Shown here: positions 34,815-43,710 of the stretch, piece by piece | Layout of the letters: every line of letters starts with the position of its first letter | Position numbering within the stretch: the first letter of the stretch is position 1 | Assembly: GCF_020329485.1 (NCBI RefSeq) | Contig: NZ_JAGKJI010000001.1 | Coordinates: 372,001 to 436,000 of the forward strand | Source of the DNA: Bradyrhizobium cenepequi | GTDB taxonomy: Bacteria > Pseudomonadota > Alphaproteobacteria > Rhizobiales > Xanthobacteraceae | Length of the DNA stretch: 64,000 nucleotides | Reading direction: 5' to 3' | Made by a program: the position numbers and the translations under genes | Notes under the pieces: generated by a model | Seen by the model: only the letters and a program-made list of their open reading frames with translations | What the model was told of the DNA's origin: nothing | Database searches by the model: none

Positions 34815-34862
34815 CCGGGGACAGATCGATCCCGGCCGAACCTTTGTTCAGGCCGGGTTTTT
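34813..34862 (+). terminator. Riboswitch-controlled terminator with competing antiterminator
   Basis: CCCGGCC (34831-34837) and GGCCGGG (34851-34857) form a stem followed by five Ts (34858-34862). An upstream GGCCGGG (34813-34819) can pair instead with 34831-34837, giving an antiterminator. That upstream strand begins inside the aptamer's 3' end, so ligand binding can bias the choice. Confidence 0.82.
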
Positions 34863-34911
34863 CATGGCCTGATTTCTGTCCGGGACCTCCGCATCGGGGG
34901 AAGGCGCCGCA

Positions 34912-36114
34912 ATGACCAAGGTGCAGTCGATCAAGACACCGTCGATCCAGGGCGAGGATCGCGCCCATGAGGCCGATCATCCATCCTCGCCGGTGGCGAA
35001 GTTCGGCACGGATCAGCCGTTGAAGCTCGACTGCGGCATCGACCTTGCGCCATTTCAGATCGCCTATCAGACCTATGGCGAGCTCAATGCCGAGCGCTCC
35101 AACGCCATCCTCGTCTGCCACGCGCTGACCGGCGATCAGCATGTCAACAATGTGCATCCGGTGACAGGCAAGCCCGGCTGGTGGGAGACCATGGTCGGTC
35201 CCGGCCGGCCGCTCGACACCTCCAGATACTTCATCATCTGCTCCAACGTGCTTGGCGGCTGCATGGGTTCGACCGGCCCTGCTTCGCTCAACCCTACGAC
35301 CGGCAAGGTGTGGGGCCTGGATTTTCCGATCATCACCATTCCCGACATGGTGCGCGCGCAGGCGATGCTGATCGATCGGCTCGGCATCGAGACGCTGTTC
35401 GCCGTGGTCGGCGGCTCGATGGGCGGCATGCAGGCGGTGCAATGGGCCGCGGCTTACCCTGAGCGCGTGTTCTCGACGCTCGCGATCGCCTGCTCGACAC
35501 GCCATTCGGCGCAGAACATCGCCTTCCATGAACTCGGCCGGCAGGCTGTGATGGCCGATCCGGACTGGCGCAGCGGAAGCTATGTCGACCAGGGCACGCA
35601 TCCGCATCGCGGGCTCGCGGTCGCGCGCATGGCTGCGCACATCACCTATCTCTCGGATGCAGCGCTGCACCGCAAGTTCGGGCGGCGGATGCAGGACCGC
35701 GAGCTGCCGACATTCTCCTTCGATGCCGACTTCCAGGTCGAGAGCTATCTGCGCTACCAGGGCTCGTCCTTTGTCGAGCGCTTCGATGCCAACAGCTATC
35801 TCTATCTGACGCGGGCGATGGACTATTTCGACATCGCCGCCGACCATGATGGCGTGCTGGCGGAGGCCTTTCGCGATATCGAGACACGCTTTTGCGTAGT
35901 GTCGTTCACGAGCGACTGGCTGTTTCCGACCTCGGAAGCGCGGGCGCTGGTGCATGCGCTGAATGCCTCGAGCGCGCGGGTCTCGTTCGCGGAGATCGAG
36001 ACCGACAAGGGCCACGATGCCTTCCTGCTCGATGTGCCCGAATTCTTCGATATCTCGCGCGCGTTCCTGCACTCGGCCGGCAAGGCGCGCGGCCTCGGCG
36101 ATGCGGGGACTTAA
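34912..36114 (+). CDS. metX: Homoserine O-acetyltransferase
   Basis: 400 residues. Alpha/beta-hydrolase acyltransferase: LTGDQHVNN, the nucleophile Ser in [10 protein letters not shown], Asp in SDWLFPTSE and His in KGHDAFLLD. It acetylates homoserine for direct sulfhydrylation to homocysteine. The SAM-II riboswitch and attenuator sit 50-150 bases upstream. The stop is followed directly by the metW start, so the pair is one operon. Confidence 0.95.
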   Translation: MTKVQSIKTPSIQGEDRAHEADHPSSPVAKFGTDQPLKLDCGIDLAPFQIAYQTYGELNAERSNAILVCHALTGDQHVNNVHPVTGKPGWWETMVGPGRPLDTSRYFIICSNVLGGCMGSTGPASLNPTTGKVWGLDFPIITIPDMVRAQAMLIDRLGIETLFAVVGGSMGGMQAVQWAAAYPERVFSTLAIACSTRHSAQNIAFHELGRQAVMADPDWRSGSYVDQGTHPHRGLAVARMAAHITYLSDAALHRKFGRRMQDRELPTFSFDADFQVESYLRYQGSSFVERFDANSYLYLTRAMDYFDIAADHDGVLAEAFRDIETRFCVVSFTSDWLFPTSEARALVHALNASSARVSFAEIETDKGHDAFLLDVPEFFDISRAFLHSAGKARGLGDAGT

Positions 36115-36783
36115 GTGATGGCGCTTCAGGAACAAACCTTGCCGCTGCCCGGCGTGGCGCCAGCGCGGACGAGTCATCGCCCGGACCATCTCCTCGTTGC
36201 CGAAATGGTTGAGTCGGGCTCCCGCGTGCTCGACGTCGGCTGCGGCGAGGGCGATCTTCTGCAACTGTTGGAGAGCCGGGGCATCGACGGCCGCGGCATC
36301 GAGCTGTCGCGCGAAGGCGTCAACCGCTGCGTCGCCAAGGGGCTCGCGGTGGTGCAGGGCGATGCCGATACCGATCTCGTCAACTATCCCGACGATGCTT
36401 TCGACTACGTGATCCTGTCGCAGACGCTGCAGGCGACGCGGCAGCCGAAGGCGGTTTTGGAAAATCTCCTGCGCATCGGTCACCGCGCCATCGTGTCGTT
36501 TCCGAATTTCGGTTTCTGGAAGATGCGGTTGCAGCTCCTGATCGGCGGCCACATGCCGCGCACCGAAAACCTGCCGGCGACCTGGTACGATACGCCCAAC
36601 ATTCATTTCTGCACCATCAAGGATTTCGTGCAGCTCTGCGACGAGATCCACGTCAAGATGGAGCGCGCGGTCGCGCTCGACCTCTACGGCCGCCCAGTGC
36701 CGCTGAACCTGCCCTGGTGGGTCTGGAACATGTTCGGCGAGCAAGGCGTGTTTCTGCTGAGCAGGGGCGGCAAGGGCCGCTAA
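36115..36783 (+). CDS. metW: Methionine biosynthesis protein MetW
   Basis: 222 residues from a GTG directly after the metX stop; an ATG one codon later is equally possible. It is a SAM-dependent methyltransferase-fold protein (VLDVGCGEGDLLQLL, DYVILSQTLQATRQP, VSFPNFGFWKMRLQ). MetW works with MetX and is needed for its full activity in several proteobacteria. Its own methyl-transfer activity is unproven. Confidence 0.94.
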   Translation: MMALQEQTLPLPGVAPARTSHRPDHLLVAEMVESGSRVLDVGCGEGDLLQLLESRGIDGRGIELSREGVNRCVAKGLAVVQGDADTDLVNYPDDAFDYVILSQTLQATRQPKAVLENLLRIGHRAIVSFPNFGFWKMRLQLLIGGHMPRTENLPATWYDTPNIHFCTIKDFVQLCDEIHVKMERAVALDLYGRPVPLNLPWWVWNMFGEQGVFLLSRGGKGR

Positions 36784-36794
36784 GCTCTCTCCCC

Positions 36795-36897
36795 GTCATT
36801 CCGGGGCGCGACGAAGTCGCGAACCCGGAATCCATCGGGCCGCAGACTCCGTGGATGAATGGATTCCGGGCTCGCGCTCCGCGCGCCCCGGAATGAC
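36795..36897. repeat. Palindromic repeat (CATTCCGGGGCGC type)
   Basis: Exact ends GTCATTCCGGGGCGCG and CGCGCCCCGGAATGAC (16 bases each) with inner GGAATCCAT / ATGGATTCC. Between convergent metW and the hydrolase gene. A second copy is at 38681-38788. Confidence 0.85.
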
Positions 36898-36899
36898 AG

Positions 36900-37763
36900 C
36901 TAGACCACCATCGACCGCGGATCGCGCGACAGCCATCGTCCGGCTTCCACCAGCGCGATGAACCGCTCAACCATCTCGTTGAACAGTGCAGGCTCCTCGA
37001 GATTCAGCACGTGCCCCGACTTGGGAAAGAACGTCAGCCCCGCCGCGGGCAAATGCTTCTTCAGAAACAGGCTCGGCTCGACGCAATTGTCGTCCTCATC
37101 GCCGCAGATGATCAGCGCCGGCGTTCCCACGCGTCCGATCGCGTCCGCCATGGTATAGATCGAGGGCCTCCCGCCCTGGAAACTGCGCATGGTATCGGCC
37201 GATCCCTTGGCATCGTGCCGCGCGAGCGCGGCATAGAAGTCGGCATGGCCGCGCGGATCCTTGACGAGGAACGGAATCCGGCCCGGCGCCTCGCGCGTCA
37301 CCTTGGCGACTTCCGCTGATCCGATCGTTTCATACTGCTCGGCATTGGCGCGGCATTGGGCGCGGAAGGCGTCGAGGTTTTCGAGACTCGAGCCGGAGCC
37401 GACGCCGGCGAGCGTCATCGACAGCGCGCGCTCGGGTGCATTCAACGCGACTTGCAGCGACGAATAGGAGCCCATCGACAGCCCGACGAAATGCGCGCGT
37501 GCGATACCGAGATGATCAAGCACCGCGAGCGCATCGGTGTAGAAATGCTTGTAAGTGTAGACCTCGGCCGATGGCGGAATGTCTGATGGCGTGTAGCCGC
37601 GCGCGGAATAGGCGATGCAGCGGTGGCCGCGCGAGAAATAGCGCATCTGCGGCTCCCAATTGGTGTGATCGGCCGCGAACTCGTGCAGAAAGATGATCGG
37701 CGTGCCGCTCCCCGCCTCTTCGAAATAGAGGCGGACATTATCCTTGGCGACGGCATAGGGCAT
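36900..37763 (-). CDS. Alpha/beta hydrolase
   Basis: 287 residues from the ATG at 37763, with AGGAA upstream. Canonical fold: oxyanion loop FLHEFAAD, nucleophile elbow GLSMGSYSS, Asp region IICGDEDDNC and catalytic His in SGHVLNLEEP. No signal peptide. Family members include ester hydrolases and enol-lactonases (PcaD-like); the substrate cannot be assigned. It stands alone. Confidence 0.88.
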   Translation of the reverse strand: MPYAVAKDNVRLYFEEAGSGTPIIFLHEFAADHTNWEPQMRYFSRGHRCIAYSARGYTPSDIPPSAEVYTYKHFYTDALAVLDHLGIARAHFVGLSMGSYSSLQVALNAPERALSMTLAGVGSGSSLENLDAFRAQCRANAEQYETIGSAEVAKVTREAPGRIPFLVKDPRGHADFYAALARHDAKGSADTMRSFQGGRPSIYTMADAIGRVGTPALIICGDEDDNCVEPSLFLKKHLPAAGLTFFPKSGHVLNLEEPALFNEMVERFIALVEAGRWLSRDPRSMVV

Positions 37764-38008
37764 TTTGCGTTTTCCTTGTGAGCCTGCGCCAGCGAGGATC
37801 GCAATTAACGTTCGCGGCTGCAATGCGCGGTCTCGTTTCTGTTTTCGCCGCCAAATGTTCGCGAAATGACCTCGCAATTTTTCGCCGCAGCGCGGCACGA
37901 AATCTTCTTCTTGCCACATTGCGCATCACAAAACGCATCGCGCCTGTCATCCAGATGTCATCCACAGACGGCGCACCCAGCGAAAACGGGGTGTAACAGA
38001 AGGAAAAA

Positions 38009-38665
38009 ATGGGAAGTATGGTTCAGTTGCGTGCGTTCCGCCGGTTGCTTCGAGTTCTGGCACTGGCATTGTGTTCGACGGCAATCGTCGTCTCTATCTC
38101 TCCCGCTTCGGCACGGCCTCATCATCACGCAGGGCGCCACGCCCGGGCCTATCATTCCGGTCATCATGCCAAGCATCACTATGTCCATCATCGTCACCGC
38201 CACATGAGGCGTGCCTCGCGCTGGGAGCGCGGCGTGGCGCGGATGCAGGCGCAGGATCTTGCCGATAGCAACGCAAGCCTGTCGCCGGAGCCGCAGCAGG
38301 CGGCAAGCCTCGGCTCGTCGAACATCGTTGCTGAAGCCCGCCGTTACCTCGGCGGCAACCCGACCAGTCGCGCAAGCCTGTGGTGCGCGCGGTTCATGAA
38401 CATGGTGCTGCAGCAGGCCGGCTATCGCGGCACCGGCTCCGACATGGCGAGTTCGTTCGCCCGCTATGGGCAGCGTGTCTCCGGCCCGCAGGTCGGCGCC
38501 ATCGCCGTCATGTCACGCGGACGCCGCGGCGGCCATGTCGGCATCATCACCGGCATCGACGCCAGGGGAAATCCGATCATGATCTCCGGCAACAACGGCA
38601 ACCGCGTGCGCGAAGCCGCGGTCTCCCGCGGCAAGATCTACGCTTACGTGATGCCGACGAACTAG
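38009..38665 (+). CDS. TIGR02594-family secreted protein with His-rich linker
   Basis: 218 residues. A signal peptide (basic start, LRVLALALCSTAIVVSI, cleavage near ASA) is followed by a strikingly His-rich stretch (residues 38-67, for example HHAKHHYVHHRHRH) that could bind metal. The C-terminal ~110 residues are the TIGR02594 domain, an NlpC/P60 or CHAP-like fold: NPTSRASLWCARFMNMVL with the putative catalytic Cys, then GAIAVMSRGRRGGHVGIITG with the His. A cell-wall hydrolase acting in the periplasm is a fair inference. AGGA precedes the ATG. Confidence 0.85.
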   Translation: MGSMVQLRAFRRLLRVLALALCSTAIVVSISPASARPHHHAGRHARAYHSGHHAKHHYVHHRHRHMRRASRWERGVARMQAQDLADSNASLSPEPQQAASLGSSNIVAEARRYLGGNPTSRASLWCARFMNMVLQQAGYRGTGSDMASSFARYGQRVSGPQVGAIAVMSRGRRGGHVGIITGIDARGNPIMISGNNGNRVREAAVSRGKIYAYVMPTN

Positions 38666-38680
38666 CCGCTACACTCTCCA

Positions 38681-38788
38681 CCGTCATTCCGGGGCGCGCG
38701 AAGCGCGAGCCCGGAATCTATTCATGCACTTGCGCAGGTGGCGAAATGGATTCCGGGCTCGACGCTTCGCATCGCCCCGGAATGACGG
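38681..38788. repeat. Palindromic repeat (CATTCCGGGGCGC type), second copy
   Basis: Ends CCGTCATTCCGGGGCG and CGCCCCGGAATGACGG with inner GGAATCTATTCATG and ATGGATTCCGGGCTCG. Same element as at 36795-36897. Confidence 0.85.
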
Positions 38789-38869
38789 AGAAAAAAATTC
38801 GCGAGCAATTCCAACGTGATTTGCCTCGTCCACTCCCTGCGCGAAAAACATTTCGCTTCCGTCGTCGGG

Positions 38870-39227
38870 CAAATCAGCACTATGACTCCGCGCGTCTCAC
38901 GGCGAATGAGGGGCGGCTCGCGATCGTCACGAACGTGCGGTGGGATGCGGTGGACGCGGGTGTTGCGACTGACGAGCGTGACTATCCGTGGACGGCGAAG
39001 TCGTGTGGTTCTGGCGCCCCGACGCTGGCGCTAAGTTTATTGCGCGAAGAAATTTGCGCGAGAGATGACGGTGGCAAGAAAGCCCGGTCACCGGGAAGAG
39101 CACGAAGTAAGCCGTAAACCACTGCGCAGGGAAAGCCGGTGTTGCTCCGGTTGACCTGTGGTCCTACCCCCGTGCTTTTTGTTGCACGGGGCCCACGGGT
39201 GCAGCCGGCACCCGGCTTTCCCTGCGC
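38870..39227. repeat. Degenerate intergenic block ending in a strongly structured element
   Basis: No credible gene. The last part has a perfect 16-base inverted repeat (39124-39139 and 39212-39227) with two more nested pairs inside: ACCTGTGG / CCACGGGT and CCCGTGC / GCACGGG. That gives a rod of about 104 bases. The stretch before it (including GTGTGGTTCTGGCGCCCCGA near 39003) resembles, from memory, a sequence repeated in many Bradyrhizobium genomes. It could be a mobile-element remnant or a structured RNA. Confidence 0.5.
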
Positions 39228-39359
39228 CCTCACTTCAATGAGAGGGTGGAACGAGACGCAAAGCTCGGACGTATCACGTCGCGAGAACGCGGACTCACAT
39301 CCTCTCGGCTGTTTGAAAGTTGAATCGGAAGTTTCGTTTCGCCGCTGTCGGAAACTGGC

Positions 39360-39515
39360 TCCATCTCACCTCCCCTTGAAAAAGGGGAGGTCGGTTTGCG
39401 CTTTGGCGCAAACCGGGTGGGGATCATCTCTCTCCACTCGGGCAGTGCGACTCGTGGCAGACCCCCATCCCGACCTTCCCCCTTTCAGGCCTTTCAGGAG
39501 GAAGGAGCGCAGGCA
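39360..39515. repeat. Worn palindromic element before tolQ
   Basis: CCTCCCC...GGGGAGG at left, GCGCTTTGGCGC in the middle, CTTCCCCC...GGAAGGAGCG at right. It looks like a decayed copy of the 7879/10538/34487 family. The whole 38666-39895 gap holds repeats, this element and, near 39600, TTAACCACGGTTAG, a possible regulatory site for tolQ; no gene is seen. Confidence 0.5.
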
Positions 39516-39895
39516 GCCGACAGGCGGCGGGAACCCCGCCCACTCCCGTAACCGGCCGAATCTCCAGCATTTCCGGCCGTCAAAGCCGACTTTGGTAACC
39601 TCGCATTAACCACGGTTAGCGTCTGGTTAGGGGCGGAAATGACGCGCGAACAGCCCTTGTTTTGACATGTTGACGGGGGAAGCAGGGCCCGGCCTTGAAG
39701 GGCCCTCCCATGTGACAGATGGAAAGCTTTTCGCGCTGGCGCTTACCGCGGCGCCTTGTGCGCGGCTGTTAGGAGCGCTTCGAGCGAGGTGGAGACCGGT
39801 TCGCGTGAGCAAGACGCGTCGAAACGAACATCCGGTACCGGCAGCCATTTGCTGCGGGAAGGACAGGGGATCTTTGCGTTGAAAGGATATTGCCG

Positions 39896-40609
39896 ATGAA
39901 TCCCGCCGACGTGGCGCAGACGGCGCTGCCCATGGCCTCGAGCGACGTTTCGCTGATCGCGCTGTTCCTGCAGGCCCATTGGGTCGTGAAAGCGGTCATG
40001 CTCGGGCTGCTCGCCTGCTCGGTCTGGGTCTGGGCGATCGCGATCGACAAGATCTTCCTGTATTCGCGCACCCGCCGTGCGATGGACCGGTTCGAGCAGG
40101 CGTTCTGGTCGGGGCAGTCGATCGAGGAACTCTATCGGACGCTGTCGGCCAAGCCGACCCAGTCGATGGCGGCCTGCTTCGTGGCGGCGATGCGCGAATG
40201 GAAGCGCTCCTTCGAGAGCCATTCGCGCTCCTTTGCCGGCCTTCAGATGCGGATCGAGAAGGTCATGAACGTGTCGATCGCGCGCGAGGTCGAACGGTTG
40301 GAACGGCGGCTCCTGGTGCTCGCGACCGTCGGCTCGGCCGGGCCGTTCGTGGGCCTGTTCGGCACCGTCTGGGGCATCATGTCGAGCTTTCAGTCGATTG
40401 CGGCGTCAAAGAATACCTCTCTGGCGGTGGTGGCGCCCGGCATCGCGGAGGCGCTGTTTGCGACCGCAATCGGCCTGATCGCCGCAATTCCGGCGACTAT
40501 TTTCTACAATAAGTTCATTTCCGAGGTGAACCGGCAGGCCCAGCGCCTGGAAGGTTTTGCCGACGAATTTTCCGCGATCCTGTCGCGCCAGATCGACGAG
40601 CGCGCCTGA
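39896..40609 (+). CDS. tolQ: Tol-Pal system proton channel subunit TolQ
   Basis: 237 residues from the ATG at 39896, AAAGGA eight bases upstream. Three membrane helices (about 25-48, 140-165, 180-205) with the ExbB/TolQ/MotA signature (LATVGSAGPFVGLFGTVWGI and AVVAPGIAEALFATAIGL). With TolR it uses the proton gradient to energise TolA and pull the outer membrane in during division. First gene of tolQRAB. ybgC, often first, is absent here. Confidence 0.95.
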   Translation: MNPADVAQTALPMASSDVSLIALFLQAHWVVKAVMLGLLACSVWVWAIAIDKIFLYSRTRRAMDRFEQAFWSGQSIEELYRTLSAKPTQSMAACFVAAMREWKRSFESHSRSFAGLQMRIEKVMNVSIAREVERLERRLLVLATVGSAGPFVGLFGTVWGIMSSFQSIAASKNTSLAVVAPGIAEALFATAIGLIAAIPATIFYNKFISEVNRQAQRLEGFADEFSAILSRQIDERA

Positions 40610-40650
40610 CAAGGCGAGATGTGATGAACGCAAGCGGTGGGTTTTAGATC

Positions 40651-41124
40651 ATGGCGATGAGCATGGCGGGTTCGTCTGATGGCGGTGGCCGCCGTGGCCG
40701 GCGCCGCGCCGCCGTGATGGCGGAGATCAACGTCACGCCGATGGTCGACGTGATGCTGGTGCTGCTGATCATCTTCATGGTCGCGGCACCCTTGATGACG
40801 TCGAACATCGACATCGACCTGCCGATCGCGAGCGGCGGCAAGTCGATTGCCCAGAACACCCCGCCATTGACGCTATCGGTCAAGCGTACCGGCGGCAGTT
40901 GCAATTCGAGCGTGGAACTGTATCTCGGGGACGCCGCGATCTCGGCTGCCGACCTCTTGCCCAAAATCAAGGCTATCCGGGAGACCCGATCGGACAGTGA
41001 TGCCGTGGTTTATCTGCGCGGAGACAAGGACGTCTGCTACACCGACATGATGAAGCTCCTCGGCCAGATCCGCACCGCGGGCTACAAGGCCAACATCGTC
41101 ATCATCCCGGAGGGGGGATCTTGA
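40651..41124 (+). CDS. tolR: Tol-Pal system protein TolR
   Basis: 157 residues. One membrane helix carrying the proton-path Asp (INVTPMVDVMLVLLIIFMV) and a periplasmic ExbD/TolR domain (LRGDKDVCYTDMMKLLGQI). Two periplasmic cysteines (in SCNSS and DVCYTD) could form a disulfide, unlike enterobacterial TolR. It lies 41 bases after tolQ. Confidence 0.94.
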   Translation: MAMSMAGSSDGGGRRGRRRAAVMAEINVTPMVDVMLVLLIIFMVAAPLMTSNIDIDLPIASGGKSIAQNTPPLTLSVKRTGGSCNSSVELYLGDAAISAADLLPKIKAIRETRSDSDAVVYLRGDKDVCYTDMMKLLGQIRTAGYKANIVIIPEGGS

Positions 41125-41149
41125 GCCATGGCAAGGCGAGCAGGGTAAG

Positions 41150-42133
41150 TTGAAGAAGATCAAGGTCGACAAGACGCTGGTGGCATCGATCGCCCTGCAT
41201 GTCCTCGTGCTGGGATGGGGCCTCGTGTCGTTTTCGACCAAGGCCTATGTCCTGCCGGACGAGGAGACTGTCGCCGTCGATGTGATTTCGTCCGATCAGC
41301 TTGCCCATGTGATGGCCGGCCAGAGGGCCGGCAAGAAGGAAAATCCGAAGCCGCTCGTGGAGAAGGTCGCCGAGGCCAAGCCGGTCGACGACACCGTCGG
41401 CAAGATCGAGGAAAAGAAGCCGCCCGTCGTCACCGACACGGCGCCGCCCCCGACCCCGAAGGTGGAAGAGAAACCGGTCGAGAAGAAGCCCGACCCGCCG
41501 AAGCCGGTTGCCGAGACCAAGCCCAAGGACGAGCCGAAAAAGGAAGAGCCGAAGAAGGAAGAACCAAAGCCAGAGCCGAAGCAGGTCGAAAAGAAGCCGG
41601 ATCCCACCAAGCCCGATCCGATCGCGGAAGCGCTGAAGAAGGAAGAGAAAAAGCCGCCGCCGAAGCCGCACCAGCAGGCCGCCAAGCCGCCGCCGGAGCA
41701 GAAGCCGAAGGAGCGCGTGTTCGACCAGTCGAAGATCGCGGCCCTTCTCGACAAGCGCGATCCGACGCGGCAGGCAGCAGCCGGCGACACGCTCAACATG
41801 AACGCGGCTCTCGGCCTTGCCCATGGCAAGGCCGCCGACAATTCGGCGACCTGGGGCGCGATGTTCAAGCAACAGGTCGAGCGCTGCTGGAAGAAGCCCT
41901 ATGGCGGTATCGAAGCGCAGCAGACCGAGGCGGCCTTCGTGATTCGCCTGAAACGCGACGGCACGCTCGAGGGCATGCCGGTGCCGGAAGGCACGCCGGC
42001 GACGCCTTATTTGCGCGTCTATCAGGAGAGCGCGCTGCGCGCGATCATCGAATGCCAGCCGTATAATCTGCCGGCGGCCTTCTTCGACGAATGGAAATAT
42101 TTTTCGCCCGTGTTCACCGAACGAAAGACCTGA
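41150..42133 (+). CDS. tolA: Tol-Pal system protein TolA
   Basis: 327 residues from a TTG at 41150. One N-terminal membrane helix (about 10-28), a long Pro/Lys/Glu-rich stalk (residues 60-205, many KPE and PKK repeats) and a C-terminal globular domain ([20 protein letters not shown] onward) with the two-cysteine arrangement of TolA domain III. It spans the periplasm between TolQR and Pal/TolB. The stalk here is Pro-rich rather than the Ala-rich helix of E. coli. Confidence 0.9.
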   Translation: MKKIKVDKTLVASIALHVLVLGWGLVSFSTKAYVLPDEETVAVDVISSDQLAHVMAGQRAGKKENPKPLVEKVAEAKPVDDTVGKIEEKKPPVVTDTAPPPTPKVEEKPVEKKPDPPKPVAETKPKDEPKKEEPKKEEPKPEPKQVEKKPDPTKPDPIAEALKKEEKKPPPKPHQQAAKPPPEQKPKERVFDQSKIAALLDKRDPTRQAAAGDTLNMNAALGLAHGKAADNSATWGAMFKQQVERCWKKPYGGIEAQQTEAAFVIRLKRDGTLEGMPVPEGTPATPYLRVYQESALRAIIECQPYNLPAAFFDEWKYFSPVFTERKT

Positions 42134-42156
42134 GCGCGGTGTGCGCTCAAGGTCCC

Positions 42157-43536
42157 ATGAAGCAAAGTTCGCCAACGATGACCAATCAGAACAAATCGTT
42201 TGAGACGTTTTCCCGCCCGAGCCGCCGCCAGATCATTTCCGGCATGGCCGCGCTCGGCACCCTTGCCGCAGCTCCACGTGGTGCATTTGCGCAAGGAGGC
42301 CCCAAGCGCGTGCCGATTCCCGATGGCGAGTTCGCGCCGCTGCCGATCGCGATCCCGAACTTCACGCCTGGCACCCCCGGCGATACCGAAGTCGGCGCTG
42401 GCGTCACCCAGGTCATCACCAACAACCTCAAGCGTTCGGGGCTGTTCGCGCCGATCGACCAGGCGGCCTATCTGGAGAAGAACATCAACATCGACGCCGC
42501 GCCGAACTTCCAGAACTGGAAATCGGTCAATGCGCAGGCGCTGGTCACGGGACGTATGACCCGGCAGAACAATGGGCGCGTGAAGGCGGAATTCCGCCTC
42601 TGGGACGTCAATACCGGCCAGCAGCTCGCCGGCCAGCAATACGATACCTCGGCCGAATATTGGCGGCGCATCGCGCACATCATCTCCGATCAGATCTACG
42701 AGCGGCTGACCGGCGAGAAGGGCTATTTCGATACCCGCATCGTCTTCGTCGACGAGACCGGATCGAAGGAGCGCCGCGTCAAGCGGCTCGCGCTGATGGA
42801 CCAGGACGGCGCCAATGTGCGTTATCTGACCCGCGGCTCGGACCTCGTGCTGACCCCGCGCTTTTCGCCGTCGACCCAGGAAATCACCTATATGGAGTTC
42901 GGCCAGGGCGACCCGCGCGTCTATCTGCTCAACATCGAGACCGGCCAGCGCGAGATCGTCGGCAATTTCCCGGGCATGTCGTTCTCGCCGCGGTTCTCGC
43001 CGGACGGCCAGCGCATCATCATGAGCCTGCAGCAGGGCGGCAACTCCAACCTGTTCGTGATGGATCTGCGCTCGAAATCGATGACACGGCTCACCGACAC
43101 GCCGGCAATCGATACCTCGCCGTCCTATGCGCCCGATGGCTCGCGCCTCTGCTTCGAGTCCGACCGCGGCGGCAAGCCGCAGATCTATGTGATGGCGGCG
43201 AGCGGCGGGCAGGCGCAGCGCATCTCCTTTGGCGATGGCAGCTACTCGACACCGGTGTGGTCGCCGCGCGGCGACTATATCGCCTTCACCAAGCAGGGCG
43301 GCGGCCAGTTCGCGATCGGCATCATGAAGACCGACGGCTCCGGCGAGCGGATCCTGACCTCGGGCTATCACAATGAGGGGCCGACCTTTGCGCCGAACGG
43401 GCGGGTCGTGATGTTCTTTCGTGATCCCGGCCAGGGACCATCGCTCTTTACCGTCGACGTTTCCGGCCGCAACGAACTGCGCGTGCCGACGCCTGGCTTC
43501 GCGTCCGACCCGGCGTGGTCGCCGTTATTGTCGTAA
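42157..43536 (+). CDS. tolB: Tol-Pal system beta-propeller TolB with twin-arginine-like signal
   Basis: 459 residues from the ATG at 42157, which has AAGG upstream. The signal peptide contains SRRQII then a hydrophobic stretch ending AFAQ, which reads as a twin-arginine signal rather than a plain Sec one. A TolB N-terminal domain follows ([18 protein letters not shown] onward), then six WD40-like blades ([43 protein letters not shown] and others). It links Pal to TolA in the periplasm. Pal, its usual next gene, is displaced by two genes. Confidence 0.93.
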   Translation: MKQSSPTMTNQNKSFETFSRPSRRQIISGMAALGTLAAAPRGAFAQGGPKRVPIPDGEFAPLPIAIPNFTPGTPGDTEVGAGVTQVITNNLKRSGLFAPIDQAAYLEKNINIDAAPNFQNWKSVNAQALVTGRMTRQNNGRVKAEFRLWDVNTGQQLAGQQYDTSAEYWRRIAHIISDQIYERLTGEKGYFDTRIVFVDETGSKERRVKRLALMDQDGANVRYLTRGSDLVLTPRFSPSTQEITYMEFGQGDPRVYLLNIETGQREIVGNFPGMSFSPRFSPDGQRIIMSLQQGGNSNLFVMDLRSKSMTRLTDTPAIDTSPSYAPDGSRLCFESDRGGKPQIYVMAASGGQAQRISFGDGSYSTPVWSPRGDYIAFTKQGGGQFAIGIMKTDGSGERILTSGYHNEGPTFAPNGRVVMFFRDPGQGPSLFTVDVSGRNELRVPTPGFASDPAWSPLLS

Positions 43537-43710
43537 ATTGTCAGGGATCGGCGGGTAACCATTTCCGTTAACCGGCAAAATTTTCCTAGTTAATTGAAAT
43601 TAAAGGAGAATTTGGGCTGCGTAAAACTCGAAACAAGGTCTTGGTAACGATATTCCCTCAGAAAGACTTCATCAGCGCGAGGTAAAGCTACGCGTCGCAA
43701 CAGGACGTGT

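Noticed and set aside
34765..36744. 659-aa minus-strand frame opposite metX-metW
   Set aside because: It covers the riboswitch and two certain genes on the other strand and shows no motif.
38380..39117. 245-aa plus-strand frame after the TIGR02594 gene
   Set aside because: It starts inside that gene in another frame and continues through a palindromic repeat and the structured intergenic block.
38870..39120. Calling the intergenic block an insertion sequence or integrase fragment
   Set aside because: No transposase or integrase motif is readable in any frame and no target-site duplication is visible, so it is listed only as a degenerate element.
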